The translations under genes were made by a program, and so were the position numbers. Source: Phycisphaerales bacterium UBA1926 (GTDB lineage Bacteria > Planctomycetota > Phycisphaerae > Phycisphaerales > UBA1924). From it: a stretch of 27,191 nucleotides of DNA. The notes beneath the pieces were generated by a model that saw only the letters and a program-made list of their open reading frames with translations, made no database searches and was not told where the DNA came from. Where the stretch lies: positions 4,020-31,210 of the forward strand of contig DDFO01000057.1 of assembly GCA_002337215.1 (NCBI GenBank), read 5' to 3'. The number at the start of each line of letters is the position of its first letter. The first letter of the stretch is position 1. This document shows, piece by piece, positions 5,891 to 13,251 of the stretch.

Positions 5891-8332
5891 ATGGCACGAA
5901 AAAAAAACACGCTGCTCCGCACGCTCGTCCCCCTCATCGCGATCCTCGCGGGGGCGGGCGTCGTCATCGCGGTCGCGGTCAACTCCGCGAACCAGAGCAA
6001 ACCCACGGTCCCCACCGAGGTCGAGGCTGAATCCACGCCGCAGACCGAGCCCCAGCCAGCAACCCAGACAAAATCCCAGACAGCAGATCCAGCAGAAACC
6101 CCTGCGGAAACCACTGCAGAAACCACGGACCAGGCCGCGGCCGAACGCACGGCTGACGACCCGGCCAGCAGCGACACCCCCGCGACCGACGCCCCTGAAG
6201 CCGGTGCGCCGGATCCCGAGCCGACGATCGCACCCGCCGCGCCCCAGCAAGCCCTCGGCTCGCTCCGCGCCCGCGTCTTCGACACCACCGAGACCCCGTC
6301 CAACATCGGCGACCTCGACGGCGTGGGCGGCGAGACCATGCGCGTCGATTTCAGCCCCTTCGGATCGGGCATCGCCTCCCTCAAACTGGGCGAGGGCTTC
6401 TTCAAAGACGTCGGCGGCGAAGACCACGTCGAGCTCCAGGCACAGCAGACCGTCCAGCGACCGGGGCGGAGCAACCTGACCGCCGTCCCGTTCGCCGCCC
6501 TCGCCATCACCATCACCCAGCAGGCCGGATCGTCGGAGACCATCAGCCTCGCCGCGCCCGGCGTCTGGCGACCGATCGAAGGCAGGCCGGGCGTCTTCGA
6601 GGCGTTCATCGAAACCGAATCGGGCGAGACCGCGCTCCGCATCGAACGCCGGTTCACCCTCACCCCAAACTCCTTCCACCTCACCATCGACCGCTCGATC
6701 GAGAACCGGACCGGACGCCCCCTCACCGTCGCCTTCTCCGAAACGGGTCCGATCGATCTCCCCATGCCCGTCACCCGCTACGGCGGCGACAAACGCCGGG
6801 TCCGGTTCGGCTACCTGCTCAACCCCGAGGCCCAGGCGGGCGACCCGACCGTCACCGCCGACGGCGAACTCATGGGCAGGCCGACCGCGCTCGGCAAGCG
6901 CGAGACCGACAGCGCGGGCTACGAGAGCTGGGCCCCCACCGCCCCGCTCTGGCCCAACCCCAAGATCTCCAAGGACGGACGCCGGCTCGTCTGGTGCGCC
7001 TTCACCGACCGCTACTTCAGCGTCGCCGTCCACCCCATCTTCAACCCCGATGACCCCGGGCCGGGCGGCGACAACAAGGTCTTCGACGAAGTCAACACCA
7101 TCGACCGCCTCGTCCTGAATCCCTACCTCACCAAGAAGGACGCCGACAAAACGGTCATGATCATGCGCATCAACGGTGCGCCCGAATCGATCCCCGCGGG
7201 CGGCGCATCGAACGTGACCATGGGCGTCTTCGCCGGGCCCCTCCTCAAGGACGCCACCACCGCCGACCCTCTGCTCGTCGCGCTCAACCTCCGCGGCCTC
7301 ATCGCCTACAACTTCGGCGGCCCCTGCGGCGAGATGTGCACCTTCAGCTGGCTCACTTACGTCCTGATGGGCGTCCTCCGCTTCGCCCACTCCTTCACCG
7401 GCGACTGGGCGATGTCGATCATCCTCCTCGTTCTCATCGTGCGCTCAACCCTGCACCCGATCACCAAGTGGAGCCAGATCCGCCTCCAGCGCTTCAGCAA
7501 GCAGATGCAGGCGATCGCCCCCAAGCAGCAGAAGATCCGCGAGAAGTACAAGGATGACTCCAAGCGCCAGCAGCAGGAGATGGCGAAGCTCTGGCAGGAA
7601 GAGGGCATCAACCCCGCCGGCGCGCTGGGCTGCCTCCCCATGCTCCTCCAGTCCCCCGTCTGGATCGCGCTCTACGCGACGCTCTACTTCGCGACCGAAC
7701 TCAGGCACGAGGCCGCGTTCTGGGGCGTCTTCCAGAAGATCTCAGGCGGCAACTGGATGTTCCTCGCTGACCTCGCCCGCCCCGACCGCGCGATCCCGCT
7801 GCCGTCGAGCTGGCACTTCACGCCACCCCTCATCGGCGGCATCTACGGCGAGATCCGCTCGATCAACCTCCTCCCCGTCCTCATGGGCGTCGTCTTCTAC
7901 CTCCACCAGAAGTACCTCAGCCCGCCCCCCAGCGCGAGCATGAGCCCCGAGATGGAGCAGCAACAGAAGCTCATGAAGGTCATGTTCCCCCTCATGATGC
8001 CCATCTTCATGTACGCCGCGCCGTCGGGGCTCACGATCTACTTCATCACCAATTCCACCCTCGGCATCCTCGAGAACAAGCACATCCGCAGCCATGCCGA
8101 GAAGAAGGGCCTGCTCGACCCCGAGAAGATCAAGGCCGAGAAAGCCGCGAAACGCGCCCGGTCCGGCAAGCCCGACAAGCCGGGCGGCAGCAAGGTCGGA
8201 GGGTTCATGAGCAAGCTGCAGGCGATCGCCGAGCAGCAGCAGGAACTCCAGAAGCAACAGAAGTCCAAGAAGGTCCAGAACACCGCCCGCAAACCCGAGC
8301 CCAAAGACCGGAACTACAAGAAGCGGAAGTGA
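5891..8332 (+). CDS. yidC: membrane protein insertase YidC, extended form
   Basis: YidC/Oxa1 insertase of 813 residues, against 548 in E. coli; it inserts and folds inner-membrane proteins with or without SecYEG. A basic start (MARKKN) precedes the first membrane helix at about 9-30. A Pro/Thr/Glu/Ala-rich linker follows to about 115, then a large periplasmic beta domain to about 465. The conserved insertase core lies at about 470-730, with the groove Arg518 in IVRSTLHPITK, the cytosolic coiled-coil hairpin (QAIAPKQQKIREKY), NPAGALGCLPMLLQ and PSGLTIYFITN. The C-terminal 80 residues are very basic with Gln/Lys repeats, a likely ribosome-contact tail. ATG 5891 is the start because it sits right before the first helix, although its ribosome site is weak. 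A run of nine A residues covers codons 3-6. A small ACP-like gene follows after 3 bp. Confidence 0.95.
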   Translation: MARKKNTLLRTLVPLIAILAGAGVVIAVAVNSANQSKPTVPTEVEAESTPQTEPQPATQTKSQTADPAETPAETTAETTDQAAAERTADDPASSDTPATDAPEAGAPDPEPTIAPAAPQQALGSLRARVFDTTETPSNIGDLDGVGGETMRVDFSPFGSGIASLKLGEGFFKDVGGEDHVELQAQQTVQRPGRSNLTAVPFAALAITITQQAGSSETISLAAPGVWRPIEGRPGVFEAFIETESGETALRIERRFTLTPNSFHLTIDRSIENRTGRPLTVAFSETGPIDLPMPVTRYGGDKRRVRFGYLLNPEAQAGDPTVTADGELMGRPTALGKRETDSAGYESWAPTAPLWPNPKISKDGRRLVWCAFTDRYFSVAVHPIFNPDDPGPGGDNKVFDEVNTIDRLVLNPYLTKKDADKTVMIMRINGAPESIPAGGASNVTMGVFAGPLLKDATTADPLLVALNLRGLIAYNFGGPCGEMCTFSWLTYVLMGVLRFAHSFTGDWAMSIILLVLIVRSTLHPITKWSQIRLQRFSKQMQAIAPKQQKIREKYKDDSKRQQQEMAKLWQEEGINPAGALGCLPMLLQSPVWIALYATLYFATELRHEAAFWGVFQKISGGNWMFLADLARPDRAIPLPSSWHFTPPLIGGIYGEIRSINLLPVLMGVVFYLHQKYLSPPPSASMSPEMEQQQKLMKVMFPLMMPIFMYAAPSGLTIYFITNSTLGILENKHIRSHAEKKGLLDPEKIKAEKAAKRARSGKPDKPGGSKVGGFMSKLQAIAEQQQELQKQQKSKKVQNTARKPEPKDRNYKKRK

Positions 8333-8335
8333 GCG

Positions 8336-8614
8336 ATGGGGCTCGAAGCAGTCGAACTCGTGCTCAAGATCGAGGACGCGCTTGAGATCAAAATCCCAGA
8401 CGCTGAAGCCTCCAGCGTCGTCACGGTCGGCGACCTCGTCCAAGTTGTTATCCTGAACCAGTTGCGGAGCAGCACACCGCCCATCATCGAAGGCGAAGCG
8501 TTGCAACGCCTCGTCTTCGAACGGCTGCGAGACATCATCGCCGACGAGTTCTCGCTCGACCCGTACCGGATACAGCTCGACTCCGAGCTACGCAGAGATC
8601 TCAAAACCGACTAA
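8336..8614 (+). CDS. small acyl-carrier-protein-like protein, apparently circularly permuted and lacking the phosphopantetheine serine
   Basis: A 92-residue protein. Residues 2-45 (GLEAVELVLKIEDALEIKIP, then TVGDL) align with the second half of ACP, from the phosphopantetheine site onward: compare SLDTVELVMALEEEF and IPDEEA in E. coli AcpP. Residues 55-92 (VFERLRDIIADEF, then LRRDLKTD) align with the first half of ACP, helix I to the DLGAD just before that serine. The halves are thus in reverse order, and the join falls at the DSL site. The modifiable serine is absent: Gly2 takes its place. It begins 3 bp after the yidC stop and is very likely cotranslated with it. It might bind a partner as an ACP mimic; it cannot carry an acyl chain in the usual way. 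A decayed tandem ACP is an alternative origin. Confidence 0.75.
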   Translation: MGLEAVELVLKIEDALEIKIPDAEASSVVTVGDLVQVVILNQLRSSTPPIIEGEALQRLVFERLRDIIADEFSLDPYRIQLDSELRRDLKTD

Positions 8615-8615
8615 G

Positions 8616-8638
8616 AAAAAAACCCGGGCTCGCGCCCG
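8616..8638 (-). terminator. intrinsic terminator of the Msr fusion gene
   Basis: On the minus strand a five-base-pair GC stem (CGGGC/GCCCG, 8625-8638) is followed by GG and a run of seven T (8616-8622). It lies 35 bases beyond the stop of the MsrB-MsrA gene. The T-run is on this strand only, so it serves the minus-strand gene, although the hairpin also sits just after the ACP-like gene. Confidence 0.7.
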
Positions 8639-8672
8639 CGCTTCTCTCAAACTCAACTTCAATCACACCAAC

Positions 8673-9770
8673 TCAAGGCTGCGGGATCGCACAGCTCGTC
8701 CCATGCTTCGCGTTGTAATCCTGGTGGTACTCCTCGGCCTCGTAGAACGTCGCCATCGGCTCCACCTTCGTCACGACCTTGCCCGCCCAGCGGCCTTCCT
8801 TGTTCTCCGCCGCGATGAACGCCTCGGCCTTCGCCTTCTGCTCATCCGTCGAAGGGAAGATCGCGCTGCGGTACTGCGGCCCGTAATCGGGCCCCTGCCG
8901 GTTCAGCTGCGTCGGGTTGTGATACTCAAAGAACTTCGCGAGCAGGTCGTCGTAGCTGATCTGTTTGGGATCAAAGATCACCCGCACGCTCTCGGCGTGC
9001 CCGGTGTCCGTGTAGCAGACCTGCTTGTACGTCGGGTTCTCGACGTGCCCGCCCTGGTACCCGCTCGCCGCGTCGATCACGCCGTCCAGATGCTGGAAGC
9101 GGTCCTCGACACCCCAGAAGCACCCGCCCGCGAAGTACGCGGTCTCCGTCTCGATCGGCTGCGCCGCCTCCGGCATCTCGGCTCCCTTCTCATAGAACTT
9201 CAGGCTCGCGCTGTTCAAGCAGAATCGCAGCCCCGTCGGCTTGGGTCCGTCCTCGAAGACGTGCCCCTGGTGCCCATCGCAACGGGCGCAGCGGATCTCG
9301 ACCCGCTTCATGCCGTACGAGGTGTCCTCGATGTAACTCAGGTGATACTGGTCAACCGGCTTGTAGAAGCTGGGCCAGCCCGTCCCGCTCGTGAACTTGG
9401 AATCGCTGCTGAACAGGGGCAGCTCGCACAGACGGCACACGTACGTGCCCTCTTTCTTGTTGTCGAGCAGCGTCCCGCAGAACGCGGCTTCCGTCCCGTG
9501 GTCGAGCAGGATGCGTCGCTGCTCGTCGGTCAGGTCGGCCGCGAGCGCCGCGATCGTCTCCTCGTTGAGCCTCTTGATCGAGTAGCCGCTTGGCGAATAG
9601 TCGCGTGTGGTGGTCATGGCGTAATCCTTGGCGGTGATCCCCGCCTTCGCACCCCCGAAGACCGACGAGGGCGACAGCAACCGGCCGGGCTCCGCGAAGA
9701 CACCCCGCGCCATGAAGGCGACAGACCCGACCAGAAGCAGCATGGCAAGAAAAGTGTGGAGTCTGAACAT
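8673..9770 (-). CDS. msrBA: secreted peptide methionine sulfoxide reductase, MsrB-MsrA fusion
   Basis: A 365-residue two-domain repair enzyme that reduces both stereoisomers of methionine sulfoxide in oxidised proteins. A signal peptide (about 1-26, cleavage near VFA-E) places it outside the cytosol. MsrB comes first (about 60-195): zinc cysteines are Cys112 and Cys115 (CRLC) and Cys161 and Cys164 (CARC), and the catalytic Cys184 lies in RFCLNSASLKF. MsrA follows (about 208-362): catalytic Cys217 is in GGCFWG, with GYQGG, GHAESV and the YHQDY segment. MsrB reduces the R form, MsrA the S form. Fusions usually have MsrA first, so this is the less common order. AGGAG six bases upstream supports ATG 9770. 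A terminator follows. An exported electron donor (thioredoxin-like) would be needed and is not in the window. Confidence 0.94.
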   Translation of the reverse strand: MFRLHTFLAMLLLVGSVAFMARGVFAEPGRLLSPSSVFGGAKAGITAKDYAMTTTRDYSPSGYSIKRLNEETIAALAADLTDEQRRILLDHGTEAAFCGTLLDNKKEGTYVCRLCELPLFSSDSKFTSGTGWPSFYKPVDQYHLSYIEDTSYGMKRVEIRCARCDGHQGHVFEDGPKPTGLRFCLNSASLKFYEKGAEMPEAAQPIETETAYFAGGCFWGVEDRFQHLDGVIDAASGYQGGHVENPTYKQVCYTDTGHAESVRVIFDPKQISYDDLLAKFFEYHNPTQLNRQGPDYGPQYRSAIFPSTDEQKAKAEAFIAAENKEGRWAGKVVTKVEPMATFYEAEEYHQDYNAKHGTSCAIPQP

Positions 9771-9943
9771 CCGAGCTCCTGTGTGACGTTGGGTGCCCGA
9801 TCAACAAGGACACCCGGATATGGCATCGACCGGCCGCGACACCCCGATGCAGCGCCGCCGCTGTGAGTCGGCCCACGGGTGCATCAACGCACACCCATCG
9901 CTATTTATTCGCCGCCAATGCCCGACCCGGGTAGGCTGGGTGC

Positions 9944-11584
9944 ATGGCAGAATACCCCGATCGTCTCCCGTACGACTCCCGCCGCGAACCGGTCTATGCG
10001 CAGAACTGTGTCGCCACCAGCCAGCCGCTCGCCGCCCAGGCGGGGCTCGAGATGCTGCGGAAGGGGGGCAACGCCTTCGACGCCGCCGTGGCGACCGCGA
10101 TGTGCCTCACCGTCGTCGAGCCCACCAGCAACGGCATCGGGTCCGACGCCTTCGCCATCGCCTGGGCCGGGGGCGGCCTCCACGCTCTCAACGCTTCCGG
10201 CCGGTCCCCCGCGCTGCTGACACCGTCCGAGATCGACACTCGGTTCGCGGGCGAGTCCTCGATCCCGCGCGTGGGCTGGGGGGGCGTGACGACACCCGGG
10301 GCCGTCTCCGCGTGGGCCGCCCTCGCCGAGCACCACGGCACCCTCCCCATGACCACCCTCGCCGAGCCCGCGATCCGCTACGCCCGGGACGGCTTCCTGC
10401 TCAGCCCGCAGACCGCGTACTACTGGAGCCGCAGCGCGAGCCGCTACCCCACGGACGGCCCGTTCAAGGCCTGGCACGAAACGTTTGCCCCGAACGGCCA
10501 CCCCCCGCAGACGGGCGACCTTGTGCGCCTGCCCGACCACGCCGACACGCTCCAGTCCATCGCCGAGACCAACGGGCTGTCGTTCTACGAGGGCGACCTC
10601 GCGACAAAGATCGACGCCGCGGCCCGCGCACAGGGCGGGCTGCTTCGGAAAGACGACCTCGCGGCGCACGAGTACGACCACCCGCGCACCGTCCACATGG
10701 ACTACAAGGGCCTGACCCTCCACGAGATCCCGCCCAACGGGCAGGGCATCACCGCCTGCATCGCGCTGGGGATTCTCCGCCACTTCGACCTGACCAGATT
10801 CGAGCCCGACGACCCCGCCTGCCTGCACCTGCAGATCGAGGCGATGAAGCTCGCCTTCCGCGACGCGCACCGATACATCGCCGACCCGGCGCACATGGAC
10901 ACCACCAACGACGCGATGCTCGACCCCGACTACCTCGCATCGCGTGCCAAGCTCATCGACCCCGAGCGTGCGCAAGATTTCGACCACGGCACCCCAAAGC
11001 CGGGCGGCACCATCTACCTCACCGCCGCCGACGCCGACGGCAATATGGTTTCTTACATCCAATCCAACTACACCGGGTTCGGCTCGGGCATCGTCGTCCC
11101 CAGCACCGGCATCGCTCTGCAGAACCGAGGCTGCTGCTTCACCCTCAAGGAGGGCCACCCCAACAAGGCCGGCCCATCCAAGCGCCCCTACCACACCATC
11201 ATCCCCGGCTTCGTTACGCGCACCGGCGCCGACGGCAACGACGAGCCCGTCATGTCGTTCGGCGTTATGGGCGGCTACATGCAGCCGCAGGGCCACGCCC
11301 AGGTCATGGTCCGCCTCGCCGACTTCAACCAGAACCCCCAGGCCGCCTTGGACGCCCCGCGCTGGCAGATCACCGAGGGGCTCACCGTCACCATCGAACC
11401 CGGGTTCGATGCCGAGGTCTACACCACGCTCGCCGAGATGGGCCACGACGTTCAGGCGGTGCGCGCACGGACCGTGGTGCACGGCCGGGGACAGATCATC
11501 CGCCGCATGGATCCCGCCGATGCGTCGAAGGGCTATGTCGCCGCGAGCGACCAGCGCGCCGACGGACAAGCCGTCGGGTTCTGA
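9944..11584 (+). CDS. ggt: gamma-glutamyltransferase-family Ntn hydrolase, probably cytosolic
   Basis: A 546-residue member of the gamma-glutamyltranspeptidase family, which cleaves or transfers gamma-glutamyl groups (glutathione being the classical substrate) after self-processing into two chains. The N-terminal segment has the typical VATSQPLAAQAG, GGNAFDAAVA and EPTSNGIGSD motifs. The processing and catalytic threonine is Thr356 in PGGTIYLTAADADGN, aligning with Thr391 of E. coli Ggt. The small-chain region contains SKRPYHTIIP and VMGGYMQPQGH. No signal peptide is visible from ATG 9944, unlike periplasmic E. coli Ggt, which resembles the YwrD-type branch; the substrate may therefore differ from glutathione. 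No clear ribosome site lies upstream, and a TAGGCT hexamer 6 bases before the ATG hints at a leaderless transcript. It converges with the next gene, leaving only 15 bp. Confidence 0.9.
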   Translation: MAEYPDRLPYDSRREPVYAQNCVATSQPLAAQAGLEMLRKGGNAFDAAVATAMCLTVVEPTSNGIGSDAFAIAWAGGGLHALNASGRSPALLTPSEIDTRFAGESSIPRVGWGGVTTPGAVSAWAALAEHHGTLPMTTLAEPAIRYARDGFLLSPQTAYYWSRSASRYPTDGPFKAWHETFAPNGHPPQTGDLVRLPDHADTLQSIAETNGLSFYEGDLATKIDAAARAQGGLLRKDDLAAHEYDHPRTVHMDYKGLTLHEIPPNGQGITACIALGILRHFDLTRFEPDDPACLHLQIEAMKLAFRDAHRYIADPAHMDTTNDAMLDPDYLASRAKLIDPERAQDFDHGTPKPGGTIYLTAADADGNMVSYIQSNYTGFGSGIVVPSTGIALQNRGCCFTLKEGHPNKAGPSKRPYHTIIPGFVTRTGADGNDEPVMSFGVMGGYMQPQGHAQVMVRLADFNQNPQAALDAPRWQITEGLTVTIEPGFDAEVYTTLAEMGHDVQAVRARTVVHGRGQIIRRMDPADASKGYVAASDQRADGQAVGF

Positions 11585-11599
11585 AGTCCGCCAACCGCC

Positions 11600-13039
11600 T
11601 CAGGGGCACCCGTCCAGGAACGCCAGAACGAAGATCGTGATGTCGGCGAGGTCCCAGACGCCGTTCCCGTCGAGATCCGCGAATGCTTGGTTGGCCGTGA
11701 ACGCCGAGACGAACAGCGCGATGTCCGACAGGTCGAGGACCCCGAACTCGACCGCGAGATCGGCCTCGTTGCACGGGCCGACCGCGGTCGCGGTGCGCCA
11801 GACCCCGATGTGATCCGCCGGGATACCACCCGGGCCGCCCAGCAACGCGCCGCCGAACGAGCCCGCGACAACGAGCGAGACCGGCTCGGGCCCATCGCCG
11901 TCGAAGTCGAACGGGACCAGCGAGTTCACGTTCGCCCCGATCGCGTCGATCCCGCCGCCCAAAGGCTGCCAGCCGTCCCCGTCGAAGTATCCGACGCGGT
12001 TGATCGGTTGCCCCTGCGTCGTCGTCGGCATGCTCCCCCCGGCGACGAGCACCGCGCCCTGCGGTCCTTCCCCGTCGACATCGAAGGTCACGAGCGACGA
12101 CACGAAGCCGAAGAGCCCGAAGTCGAACGCGTTCCACGCCTCGCCGTCGTACCGGCCGATCCCGTTGAGCGCCGCGCCGCACTGCGCGATCAGCGTGCCG
12201 CCGCAGACAAGGTCCGTCCCGTCCGCCCGCGCATCGCTCGGGACCGTCGCGATCGCGCGCACCGCGCCGCCGTTCGGGAGCCCCTCGGCGCACGGCCTCC
12301 AGTCCTGCTCGGCTCGGTCCCACCGCGCGACCATCGTGCAGGTCTGCCCGCCCGCCTGATCGAAGAACCCCCCCAGGAGCAACGCGGACCCGCCGTCGCA
12401 CGCGAACGCAGACGCGCCCTGCTCACACGACACCGACTCGAGAGCATTGCAGGTGCTGTTGGGCGGCGTGCCGAGCTGCGACCACGCGCCCTCGTCGAGC
12501 ACCGCGGTCCGGCTCGCGAGCACGAGACCGTTGTGATCGATGCTCGAGAACGACCCGACGGCGACCAGCTCGTCGTCGCCGTCACCGTCGACGTCGTACG
12601 AACGCACCGACCGGACATCCTCGTCGAACGTTCCCAGGATCGTCGTCGATGGGTCGCCGAAATCGCTCAGATCCCACTCGACGAGCGTGGTGGGCGCGAA
12701 CGCGCCGGGCTGGATCCCGACAATCAGACGAGATGGCAACGGGCCGTCGCCGTCCGGGTCGCGCGTGCCGATCGTTGCGACCCGTTGCCCGACGTGCGGC
12801 GGCAGGGCCTGCGCGAGCACCCCCTGCTCGTTCACGTAGTACACGCCGTTGTCCGTCGCGACGAACACGATCGCTTTCTGTGGCCCGTCGCCGTCCGGAT
12901 CGAGCGAGACAATCCCGTTGACCACCGAGGGTGCGCCGTCCCACGTGATGGCGGCCCATTCGCCCGCCGCGGAAACCGGGGAAGCGAGGACCCAGAGAGA
13001 CAGACCGGACGCGAGAAGCACGAGTGGTCGATACGCCAT
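11600..13039 (-). CDS. secreted protein 2 with FG-GAP-like repeats and dockerin-like tail
   Basis: A 479-residue exported protein. A signal peptide is at about 1-24 (LVLLASGLSLWVLA, cleavage near VSA-A). The body holds at least five irregular repeats built on an acidic DxDGDGP or DVDGDGD loop followed by a hydrophobic strand such as LVVAGSF. This resembles the FG-GAP or integrin-type beta-propeller with calcium loops. Most of the protein's cysteines lie between these repeats. The last 60 residues are the dockerin-like tail, CNEAD to GCP: loop 1 is the 13-residue variant, loop 2 is a 12-residue DLDGNGVWDLAD. ATG 13039 is chosen because AGGAGGT lies six bases upstream and the signal peptide starts there; the frame runs open further. 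Function is probably extracellular binding; the ligand is unknown. It converges with ggt. Confidence 0.82.
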   Translation of the reverse strand: MAYRPLVLLASGLSLWVLASPVSAAGEWAAITWDGAPSVVNGIVSLDPDGDGPQKAIVFVATDNGVYYVNEQGVLAQALPPHVGQRVATIGTRDPDGDGPLPSRLIVGIQPGAFAPTTLVEWDLSDFGDPSTTILGTFDEDVRSVRSYDVDGDGDDELVAVGSFSSIDHNGLVLASRTAVLDEGAWSQLGTPPNSTCNALESVSCEQGASAFACDGGSALLLGGFFDQAGGQTCTMVARWDRAEQDWRPCAEGLPNGGAVRAIATVPSDARADGTDLVCGGTLIAQCGAALNGIGRYDGEAWNAFDFGLFGFVSSLVTFDVDGEGPQGAVLVAGGSMPTTTQGQPINRVGYFDGDGWQPLGGGIDAIGANVNSLVPFDFDGDGPEPVSLVVAGSFGGALLGGPGGIPADHIGVWRTATAVGPCNEADLAVEFGVLDLSDIALFVSAFTANQAFADLDGNGVWDLADITIFVLAFLDGCP

Positions 13040-13251
13040 CGCGGACCTCCTGCCGGACCTCAGGTCAGACCTCAAGCCGAGGTCGGCCCGGAACCGAACG
13101 CAGTCCACCGTAACCGGAGGAGTGCGATCCCCATAGCAAATCCGCGAGAATCACAGGGGTCTTCAACGATCCGAGGAGGAGGAATCGAACCGCCAACGGC
13201 GGATCGACTCGCGGCGCAAGCACGCAGAGCGGGCCGATCAGCCTCGTCGGT

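Noticed and set aside
5984..6240. Short CAGA/ACC-rich repeats in yidC as a possible tandem repeat or recombination site
   Set aside because: They encode the Pro/Thr/Glu/Gln linker and are irregular; explained by low-complexity coding sequence.
4168..6774. 868-residue minus-strand open frame
   Set aside because: It runs antisense through yidC, the metallophosphoesterase and clpP. Its composition is that of a shadow of high-GC coding DNA.
5726..7390. 554-residue minus-strand frame opposite yidC
   Set aside because: Antisense shadow; Gly/Asp/Glu/Val-rich with no recognisable domain.
9925..9946. Leaderless promoter (TAGGCT) for the gamma-glutamyltransferase gene
   Set aside because: No -35 element at a suitable distance; left as a remark only.
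9905..11569. 554-residue minus-strand frame opposite the gamma-glutamyltransferase gene
   Set aside because: Antisense to a gene with complete family motifs; Gly/Val/Asp-rich without motifs.
13170..13251. tRNA-like stretch on the minus strand (GGTTCGATTCC T-arm and near-complementary ends CCGACGA / TCCTCGG)
   Set aside because: The T-stem has a C-T mismatch, the acceptor stem has a C-C mismatch, and no D-arm or seven-base anticodon loop can be drawn. At most it is a decayed tRNA or chance.
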